Below, piece after piece: positions 7,450-12,141 of a DNA stretch of 12,141 bases. The notes beneath the pieces are model-generated. The model searched no databases. It was given only the letters and a program-made list of their open reading frames with translations, and was not told the origin of the DNA. Every line of letters starts with the position of its first letter. The stretch's first letter is position 1. This DNA comes from Desulfohalobiaceae bacterium (lineage in GTDB: Bacteria; Desulfobacterota; Desulfovibrionia; Desulfovibrionales; Desulfothermaceae), in assembly GCA_021737525.1 (NCBI GenBank), contig JAIPDU010000025.1:1-12141 (forward strand). Direction: 5' to 3'. Made by a program: the position numbers and the translations under genes.

Positions 7450-7956
7450 ATGCACCCTCAACGCAGACTCATCCTTTTCCGCTGGGCCCTGGCCCTTGTT
7501 CTCTGCCTGGGGTTCCTCCTGTGGATGGAGTGGGGTCATACGCCGCCTCGGGGGCCCCTGGTGGCCAACAGGAAAAATTATCAGCCCCAAAAGCTGGACC
7601 TCCCCAGCCAGGAGGAGCGGCAGCTCCTTCGCAGGGCGGCCTCGTACCTGCCGGAGGGCGCGGCAACGCGGCCCCGGATCGCCGGCCTGAGCGCGGGGCT
7701 TTTCGGCATGCCCCCCCGGCAAGGCGATGGAGGGAAGCCGCGAAAGGGATACGCCACCCCCTCCCTGGGCCTGATCCTCCCGGATGAGGCAGGGGGATTC
7801 GCCTCCCTGGACGGCCGGATCTACCGCGAGGGGGAGAGGCTGCCGGATGGCCGCAAGGTGCTGGAAATACGGGCCAAGGGGGTCCTGCTCCAAGCCGGGC
7901 AAGAGACGGAGTTCCTGCCCTGGGTCGATCCGGGCGGAACCCGTCTTTCGCGGTGA
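7450..7956 (+). CDS. GspB-C/PilP/MshK-like single-pass periplasmic protein
   Basis: I choose ATG 7450 (168 residues) because GGAGAGG (7440-7446) sits just before it; the upstream GTG at 7426 would add 8 residues without a better site. An N-terminal membrane anchor (about residues 8-27, ILFRWALALVLCLGFLLW) is followed by a Pro/Arg-rich linker. The small C-terminal beta domain (about 118-158) has the pattern SLDGRIYREGERLPDG followed by KVLEIRAKGVLLQAG. That pattern matches the C-terminal domain of GspB/ExeB and the homologous regions of PilP and MshK (inner-membrane partners of the secretin). It lies 35 bases after the PilM/N-type gene and, without the IS, would be about 110 bases before the secretin gene. 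Taken with the ExeA-like ATPase at the operon start, it could be the ExeB partner, which is an inference. Confidence 0.78.
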   Translation: MHPQRRLILFRWALALVLCLGFLLWMEWGHTPPRGPLVANRKNYQPQKLDLPSQEERQLLRRAASYLPEGAATRPRIAGLSAGLFGMPPRQGDGGKPRKGYATPSLGLILPDEAGGFASLDGRIYREGERLPDGRKVLEIRAKGVLLQAGQETEFLPWVDPGGTRLSR

Positions 7957-8011
7957 ATTTGCCTAGTGGGCCGGAAAAGGATATGGTCGCAACAACGCAT
8001 CTGTTAGTATG

Positions 8012-8017
8012 TATAGT
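8012..8017 (+). promoter_or_regulatory. Left half (-10 box) of a candidate circle-junction promoter
   Basis: TATAGT at 8012-8017 resembles a -10 box, but nothing like a -35 lies at the right distance in the flanking host DNA. If the element circularised at the proposed ends, TTGACA at 9466-9471 would lie 16 bases upstream. IS110-family circles are known to build such junction promoters. This depends on the inferred ends. Confidence 0.4.
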
Positions 8018-8040
8018 GTTGGCTGTTGGTTGAAGTAAAA

Positions 8041-8104
8041 GCCTCCCTTAGATATTGTTAGAAAAACACAGACAATAAGTAACCTAACAATATAAAAGGG
8101 AGGC
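8041..8104 (+). promoter_or_regulatory. Hairpin sequestering the transposase ribosome binding site
   Basis: GCCTCCCTT (8041-8049) pairs with AAGGGAGGC (8096-8104) and ATATTGTTAG (8052-8061) pairs with CTAACAATAT (8084-8093). Only a 2-by-2 internal mismatch separates the two stems, and the loop is 22 bases. The 3' arm contains the transposase Shine-Dalgarno AAGGGAGG, ending 5 bases before the ATG at 8109. An RNA started upstream would therefore hide the site. A weak promoter TTGAAG (8030-8035) with 17 bases to TATTGT (8053-8058) would start RNA inside the loop and leave the site free. The stem is seen directly; the control role is inferred from other IS elements. Confidence 0.8.
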
Positions 8105-8108
8105 CAAT

Positions 8109-9116
8109 ATGTATTACGCAGGTCTTGACGTACACAAGAAGACAATCTCTGTAATGATCAAAGATCAACTAGGAAATGTTCAAGAGAAGACCAAAATCAA
8201 ATCTAAAAGAGATGATATCATCAAATGGGCTCAGAATGCTCCTAGTCCACTTTCGGTCGTCCTTGAGGCCACTTTGTTCACTGGATGGATTTATGACATT
8301 CTGATCTATTACGTAAACAAGGTCACAGTCGCAAATCCGATTATGCTCAGTTACATCAGTAAAGCCAAGAACAAAAACGATAAAATTGATGCAAACAAGC
8401 TGTGTGACTTGCTAAGAGTCAACATGATCCCGGAAACTTATATGTTGCCTCCGAAAGTGAGGCAAGTCCGGGAGCTTCTCAGATACAGAAACTGGCTCCT
8501 CGCTCAGTGTACTCGATTCAAGAACAAGATTAATGGCGAGCTCATGATGAACGGCCACGAGTTCAACAAGAAAAAGCTCCATAACAAAGGCTATTTTCAA
8601 GAGCTCTTGGATTCCCTGGAAACGGACAAGAACGTCCTGGAAATCCTCAATATGAGCAGGAATCAACTGGAACTGCTCAAGCAACTGGAGCGAAGAGTCA
8701 AACGGCTTATCTATACGCACCCGGAAGTCACTGAAAGAGTGGAGCTTCTGACCACGATTCCGGGGGTTGGGGAAATCACTGCACTGACTTGGACTCTGGA
8801 AGTCTGGGAACCCACGCGATTCAGCAACTACAAGAAGGCGATCTCCTACTGCGGACTGTGCGCCGGGCAGGATCAGTCGGGTGAAAAGACTAAGCGAGGT
8901 CCCTTGTCCAAGCAGCGTAATAAAAGGCTCCAATGGGTACTTATCGAGGCTGCCAAGGTAGCGGTGCACCGAATTAAGGATCCGACCCTCGTTTCCATAT
9001 ACCAGAAAACCGCAGCCAAGAAAAACAATAATGCCGCTACGGTGGCTGTTGCGAGACATCTGGTCAAATGGCTCATGGCAGTGGACAAAAGAGGTACGCC
9101 CTTTGTAGCGGCATAA
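8109..9116 (+). CDS. IS110-family transposase (DEDD, Transposase_20)
   Basis: A 335-residue recombinase, apparently intact. The N-terminal RuvC-like DEDD domain begins MYYAGLDVHKKTISV. Candidate metal-binding acidic residues are Asp7, Glu53 (VVLEAT), Asp91 and Asp94 (KNDKIDANKL). A central helical, basic region (about 110-210) follows. The C-terminal Transposase_20 domain starts at LTTIPGVGEITAL (214-226) and continues through RFSNYKKAISYCGL (237-250) to RGPLSKQRNKRLQWVLIEAA. Ser239 or Ser257 is a candidate for the family's catalytic serine; I cannot decide which. Enzymes of this family move the element through a circular form, guided by a bridge RNA from the element's non-coding end. ATG 8109 has a strong AAGGGAGG ribosome site locked in a hairpin. 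Codon use is more AT-rich than in neighbouring genes, consistent with recent arrival. Confidence 0.96.
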   Translation: MYYAGLDVHKKTISVMIKDQLGNVQEKTKIKSKRDDIIKWAQNAPSPLSVVLEATLFTGWIYDILIYYVNKVTVANPIMLSYISKAKNKNDKIDANKLCDLLRVNMIPETYMLPPKVRQVRELLRYRNWLLAQCTRFKNKINGELMMNGHEFNKKKLHNKGYFQELLDSLETDKNVLEILNMSRNQLELLKQLERRVKRLIYTHPEVTERVELLTTIPGVGEITALTWTLEVWEPTRFSNYKKAISYCGLCAGQDQSGEKTKRGPLSKQRNKRLQWVLIEAAKVAVHRIKDPTLVSIYQKTAAKKNNNAATVAVARHLVKWLMAVDKRGTPFVAA

Positions 9117-9465
9117 TATGAACCTGAGCGGGTTCTGCTTCCTGAAGAAATGCCTTTCCAGGCCCGGCTCCACACATAAAGGGATTTTTGGGATGAGCTC
9201 TCTCAACGCATCAAAAGAATGATTCGGAGCTCATGGCCTTATAAGAGTCTGTTTTGGAGCGGGCCTGCTTTGCACACAAAGACAAAATTCTGTCTACCGA
9301 GAAGAGGCATTGGACCTCGCTTGCATCGGTAGGACGGCAAATGGATGTCTGGTTCAAAAGCTTTCATGGGCTCCAAGAGCGCCATCATTGATTTTAAGAA
9401 AGGCAGGGATTCAGGGAGGCTACCAGAGCACCAACAGCTGCTCACCAGACTGGTATGCTCTTTAG
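9117..9465 (+). ncRNA. Candidate bridge-RNA region, 3' non-coding end of the IS
   Basis: About 350 bases after the transposase stop have no credible gene but several nested hairpins. ATGAGCTC (9193-9200) pairs with GAGCTCAT (9227-9234). CTACCGA (9294-9300) pairs with TCGGTAG (9326-9332) around an inner GAGG/CCTC stem (9304-9307/9315-9318). ATGGGCTC pairs with GAGCGCCAT at about 9366-9384 with one bulge and a CAA loop. AGAGCACCA (9425-9433) pairs with TGG (9451-9453) and TGCTCT (9456-9461). IS1111-type elements carry their guide RNA here. Possible guides: ATGGATGTC at 9341-9349 is repeated at the right end (9481-9489), and TAAAGGGA at 9177-9184 complements the right flank 9488-9495. The true RNA limits are unknown. 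Confidence 0.4.
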
Positions 9466-9471
9466 TTGACA
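9466..9471 (+). promoter_or_regulatory. Consensus -35 box at the right IS end, facing outward
   Basis: TTGACA at 9466-9471 is a perfect sigma70 -35 hexamer pointing out of the element. In place, the best downstream -10 (TTTAAA at 9492-9497) is 20 bases away, a poor spacing, so it would drive the secretin gene weakly at best. In a circle, TATAGT of the left end would lie 16 bases away. Confidence 0.45.
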
Positions 9472-9501
9472 ACCACTATCATGGATGTCCCTTTAAACAC
9501 C

Positions 9502-9529
9502 GTTCCCCGGCCGCGGGGCCGGGCGGAAC
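9502..9529. repeat. Strong GC-rich hairpin upstream of the secretin gene
   Basis: GTTCC (9502-9506) pairs with GGAAC (9525-9529), and CCGGCC (9507-9512) pairs with GGCCGG (9517-9522), leaving a GC bulge and a GCGG loop. It ends directly at the secretin ribosome site GCGGAG (9530-9535). No T-run follows, so it is not a typical terminator. It may stabilise the 5' end of mRNA for the secretin gene or be a REP-like palindrome. Confidence 0.6.
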
Positions 9530-9541
9530 GCGGAGCAATCC

Positions 9542-11257
9542 ATGAGGCACAGCACTCCGGAGCCCCCAATTGTCCCCTCGCCCCGCGCGGGGACAAGCTC
9601 GGGACGCTCTGCGTCCAGGCATCCCGCGGGGGCGGGCCGGACACGCTCCGGTCCGGTCCGGCTCCTGTTCCTGGGGGCCGTCCTGCTCCTGCTGGCCCTG
9701 GGGGCCTACGGCTGTGCCACCACCAAGGACAAGGATTCCCAGGAGCAGAGCTACGCCGAGCTTTCCCAAAAGATGCAAAAGGAGCAGGAAAAGCTCGGGG
9801 AGATAAGGAAACGGGAGCGAAGGGAGCTGCAGCAGCGCAGCGCAAGGCAGGAGCCCAGCCTGGAGCCCGTTACCCCGGAATACAATCCCCTGGAGGAGGT
9901 CTCCATCTCCCTCTCCGTGCAACAGGAGCCCCTGCAGGGCATCCTCTACACCGTGGCCCGCAACGCGGGCCTGGACCTGGTCATCGAGCCGGGGGTCGCC
10001 CTGCAGGAGGAGGTGACCATCAGCTTCTCGGAAGCCCCTTCCTCGGTGGTGGTGGACAAGCTCCTGCGGGCCTACGACCTGGCCTGGGAAGTGGACCGGA
10101 ACTGTCTCTACGTCCGCAGGTTCACGGAGCGACGCTTCGACCTGGACTTTTTGAACACCACGACCCAGGCCGATATCCAGAGCGGGGGGGACATCTTCGG
10201 CAATACCGGAACCGGCAACAACGGCAATGCAGGGGGAGGCGACCTTACCGGGGACTTCTCCATGGACACCAGCCTGGCCCAGGGGGTGGCGGACGATTCC
10301 CTCTACGGCCACCTTCAGCGGAACGTGCGCTCCATCCTCGAATCCGGGGCCGGGGAAGGGGGAAGCAGCCAAATCGATCCGGTCTCCGGGAGCCTCTACG
10401 TCAAGACCACCCCGGGGAAGATGAAGCGGGTGAGCCGTCTCGTGGAGCAGCTCAAGACAAAGATGTCCCTGCAGGTCTCCATCGACGCCCAGATCATGGA
10501 GGTCAAGCTGAGCGACAGCTTCGATCTGGGCATCGACTGGAGCTATGTGGGGCAGAAGATCCAGAACAGCCTCGGCGCGAGTATCAATCTGGGCAAGATG
10601 GCCGAGACCGGCCTGGGAACCTACGGTTTCTCGGAGAACCTGAAAAGCCAGCCCAGGCGCCTGATTATCCAGGACAACGTGGACGATTCCAGCTTCCAGG
10701 AGTCCGACCAGTTCTCAGCCACGGTCCAGGCCCTGCAGACCTTCGGGGACGTGAAGACCATCTCCAATCCCCATGTTCGGGCCAAACACGGCCAGCCGGC
10801 CCTGGTGACCTCCGGGACCACCCAGAACTACATCCGGGAGATCACCGAAACCGTGGATACGGAGACAAACGAGCGGTCCTACTCCACCCAGACCTCCTCC
10901 GCCTTCGAGGGGGTCATGCTCGGGGTGGTGCCCTTCATTACGGACAATAGGAGCGTGGATCTGCAGATATTCCCCATAAACAGCGAAGTGGACCTCTCCA
11001 ATAAGGTAAGCCTCGGGGATAACGAGATCACCCTGCCCACGGTCAGCGTGCGCAACGTCAACACCAACGTCCGGGTCCGGGACGGGGACACAATCATCAT
11101 CGGCGGGCTCATCGACAAGGACGCTAGCGGAGATGACCAAACTGTCCCCGCCCTGGGCGGTCTGCCCGGCCTGGGATGGCTCTTCAAGAGCAGGAGCACC
11201 CAGTCCAGCCTCAGGGAGCTGGTCATCATCATGCGGGTGGAAGTCCTGTCTCCATGA
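9542..11257 (+). CDS. mshL: MshL-type outer-membrane secretin (PilQ/GspD family)
   Basis: A 571-residue secretin that forms the outer-membrane pore for the pilus. The N-terminus has an unusually long basic/Pro-rich leader (1-40), then a hydrophobic stretch (41-56) and Cys58 in the context GAYGCATT. This is a possible lipoprotein site, although Tyr at -2 is not canonical; MshL is a lipoprotein in Vibrio. A charged coiled coil (about 66-105) precedes an STN/N0-like domain (121-192). A Gly/Asn-rich loop (about 205-240) and an N1/N3-like segment (about 280-302, GSLYVKTTPGKMKRV) follow. The secretin core (about 389-570) contains TISNPHVRAKHGQPALVTSG and the family signature VPALGGLPGLGWLF (535-548), ending in ELVIIMRVEVL. 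ATG 9542 has GCGGAG 6 bases upstream, and an in-frame stop at 9494 limits longer starts. The IS now separates it from the upstream genes. Confidence 0.96.
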   Translation: MRHSTPEPPIVPSPRAGTSSGRSASRHPAGAGRTRSGPVRLLFLGAVLLLLALGAYGCATTKDKDSQEQSYAELSQKMQKEQEKLGEIRKRERRELQQRSARQEPSLEPVTPEYNPLEEVSISLSVQQEPLQGILYTVARNAGLDLVIEPGVALQEEVTISFSEAPSSVVVDKLLRAYDLAWEVDRNCLYVRRFTERRFDLDFLNTTTQADIQSGGDIFGNTGTGNNGNAGGGDLTGDFSMDTSLAQGVADDSLYGHLQRNVRSILESGAGEGGSSQIDPVSGSLYVKTTPGKMKRVSRLVEQLKTKMSLQVSIDAQIMEVKLSDSFDLGIDWSYVGQKIQNSLGASINLGKMAETGLGTYGFSENLKSQPRRLIIQDNVDDSSFQESDQFSATVQALQTFGDVKTISNPHVRAKHGQPALVTSGTTQNYIREITETVDTETNERSYSTQTSSAFEGVMLGVVPFITDNRSVDLQIFPINSEVDLSNKVSLGDNEITLPTVSVRNVNTNVRVRDGDTIIIGGLIDKDASGDDQTVPALGGLPGLGWLFKSRSTQSSLRELVIIMRVEVLSP

Positions 11258-11297
11258 GGGTGATCAAGGAGGCTAGCCCATGAGGGGGCCGGTTTGA
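11254..11297 (+). promoter_or_regulatory. Ladder of tiny overlapping ORFs before the TPR gene
   Basis: The secretin stop forms ATGA, opening a 9-codon ORF (11254-11283). Its TGA again forms ATGA with an ATG at 11280 that has a strong AAGGAGG site (11266-11272). That second ORF has 5 codons and stops at 11295-11297, overlapping the TTG start at 11294 of the next gene. It could act as a translational coupling leader or be the scar of an indel in the G5 run 11284-11288. The reading frames are seen directly; the role is open. Confidence 0.45.
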
Positions 11298-12141
11298 GCA
11301 TCGTTTATTCCTACCTCAACAAGCTGAAGCGACAGGAGCTGCGTCGCTCCATTCCGGGCTCCATTCAGGGCAGGATCTCCAGGGGCGGGGTGCGCGGGCT
11401 CCGCCGTCCGGCCATCGCTGCCGGCGCGGTGGTTGGCCTCGGTTGTGTGCTCCTTGGCGGCCTGTTCCTGCTGGGCCCGTGGCAGCCCGGACCCGGGCCC
11501 GTGGCCGAGCAGCGGACAGGGCGGGGCGAACAGGAGCTGCGCCGGCGCCTGGAGGCTGCGGCCAAGCCGGAAGGGGGGGAGCAAAACGCCACTGAAAGGG
11601 CTTCCCAAAAAAGGGAGCAGCGCTCCGGCGGCGTCAGGACCCCAAGGGAGCCCCCGCGGGTCGCGTCGAAGAACCGGGAGGAGGCCTCGGCGGAGAATAT
11701 CAGGGCCTTGCGCGAGGAGGTTCAGGCCATGCTGGCCTCCAGGGGGGAGCCCGGGACCCCGGAGGCGTCCCGGGCATCCGGTCGGACAGGGGAAGGGCTG
11801 AACCAGGCGGACAAGCCGGTGGATGGGAAAAGCGAGGTCGCCTCACGGGAAGAGGGGGCCCGGAGCGGGGAGGAATCCCCATCCGAGTCCGGGGGCGAGG
11901 ACGGGGATTTTTCCGCCAAGGATCATTTCCTCAGCCGGGTCCGGACCAACAAGGCGGTTCGGGAGCTGCAGGCCGAGATCCGCGCCTCCCTGTCCTCCGG
12001 AGAATTCCATCGGGCGGGCCGGGCCCTGGAGCGGATCGCCGCCAAGCTGGGGCGTTCCTCCCCTTTTGTCCTGAAGTGGCGCGGTGTATTGGCCCTGAAG
12101 AAGCAGAGCTACGCCCGGGCGGAGGAGTATTTCCTCCGGGT
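11294..12141 (+). CDS. MshN-like TPR protein (3' end beyond window)
   Basis: An open frame of 282 codons continues past the right edge. The N-terminus, SIVYSYLNKLKRQELRR, resembles the short cytoplasmic helix of GspB and MshN proteins (compare SYILDALKKAERER-type starts). One transmembrane helix lies at about residues 40-61 (AIAAGAVVGLGCVLLGGLFLL). A long Glu/Ser/Gly/Arg-rich, probably disordered linker (about 65-205) follows. From about 212 helical repeats of TPR type begin (FHRAGRALERIAAKLGRSSP, then VLKWRGVLALKKQSYARAEEYFL). MshN is a TPR accessory protein of MSHA biogenesis, usually encoded near mshL. I choose TTG 11294, with GAGGGGG five bases before it, because no ATG or GTG is available in frame upstream. 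A frameshift joining it to the better-placed ATG at 11280 is possible. Confidence 0.85.
   Translation, partial: MSIVYSYLNKLKRQELRRSIPGSIQGRISRGGVRGLRRPAIAAGAVVGLGCVLLGGLFLLGPWQPGPGPVAEQRTGRGEQELRRRLEAAAKPEGGEQNATERASQKREQRSGGVRTPREPPRVASKNREEASAENIRALREEVQAMLASRGEPGTPEASRASGRTGEGLNQADKPVDGKSEVASREEGARSGEESPSESGGEDGDFSAKDHFLSRVRTNKAVRELQAEIRASLSSGEFHRAGRALERIAAKLGRSSPFVLKWRGVLALKKQSYARAEEYFLR

Larger units (their letters stand above)
8009..9484 (+). mobile_element. IS110-family insertion sequence (ends proposed)
   Basis: A complete transposase flanked by non-coding DNA, visibly more AT-rich than the pilus genes, interrupts the operon. Proposed ends: ATGT occurs at 8009-8012 and again at 9485-9488, which would be the short core shared by target and element. 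Just inside are imperfect subterminal inverted repeats ATAGTGTTGG (8013-8022) and CAACCACTAT (9470-9479), matching 8 of 10. The resulting length of about 1.48 kb is normal for IS110/IS1111 elements. The long 3' non-coding end and subterminal repeats favour an IS1111-like arrangement. The presence of an IS110-type element is certain; the exact ends are inference. About 50 host bases remain on each side (7957-8008 and 9485-9541). Confidence 0.7.

Noticed and set aside
9239..9472. Minus-strand 77-codon ORF in the IS 3' non-coding tail
   Set aside because: No ribosome site or domain; the area is better explained by nested hairpins.
9466..9497. In-place outward promoter (TTGACA...TTTAAA) driving the secretin gene
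   Set aside because: The spacing of 20 bases is poor; weak activity is possible but not supported enough to call a promoter.
9466..10950. 494-codon plus-strand ORF starting in the IS end and overlapping the secretin
   Set aside because: Gly/Arg/Pro-rich translation typical of a shifted frame in GC-rich DNA; the secretin frame carries all family motifs.
11433..11801. Plus-strand 122-codon ORF inside the TPR gene
   Set aside because: Shifted-frame shadow of the MshN-like gene, Arg/Pro/Ser-rich with no domain.

Overview
The window is a chromosomal type IV pilus locus of the MSHA / type II secretion family from a Gram-negative bacterium, since it encodes an outer-membrane secretin. The GC-rich genes, gene order and protein style fit a sulfate-reducer-like Desulfobacterota (former Deltaproteobacteria), but the taxon is an inference. 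I found no rRNA, tRNA or CRISPR array.

Layout. At the left edge, on the minus strand, is the 5' part of a type IV prepilin gene (1-219). A divergent intergenic stretch with an AT-rich perfect 10-bp dyad follows. The plus-strand operon starts with a 57-codon four-cysteine ORF (561-734). Then come an ExeA/GspA-like AAA+ ATPase with a peptidoglycan-binding domain (745-2412), an MshE-type assembly ATPase with tandem MshEN c-di-GMP motifs (2409-4064), an MshG/GspF platform protein (4155-5384), a PilO/MshJ- or MshF-like single-pass protein (5541-6026), an MshI/GspL-like PilM-PilN-type protein (6038-7414) and a GspB/MshK-like single-pass protein (7450-7956). After an insertion sequence come the MshL-type secretin (9542-11257) and an MshN-like TPR protein that runs off the right edge (11294-12141).

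Insertion. A complete, relatively AT-rich IS110-family element (about 8009-9484, transposase 8109-9116) sits between the GspB/MshK-like gene and the secretin gene. It probably separates the secretin and the TPR gene from the upstream operon promoter. A 19-pair hairpin buries the transposase ribosome binding site. The two element ends carry separated halves of a sigma70-like promoter that would join in a circular intermediate. About 370 bases of hairpin-rich non-coding DNA lie 3' of the transposase, a candidate bridge-RNA region.

How the genes work together. The prepilin is subunit material. The MshE-like ATPase drives polymerisation on the MshG-like platform. The PilM/N/O-like proteins form the alignment complex across the inner membrane. 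The secretin is the outer-membrane pore. The ExeA-like and GspB-like proteins may help place the secretin through the peptidoglycan, as ExeA and ExeB do in Aeromonas. The TPR protein is an MshN-type accessory factor.

Most unusual features: the self-regulatory and RNA-like architecture of the IS110 element, a ladder of tiny overlapping ORFs before the TPR gene, a small uncatalogued cysteine ORF at the operon head, and a palindromic IS-end-like relic between the platform and PilO-like genes.
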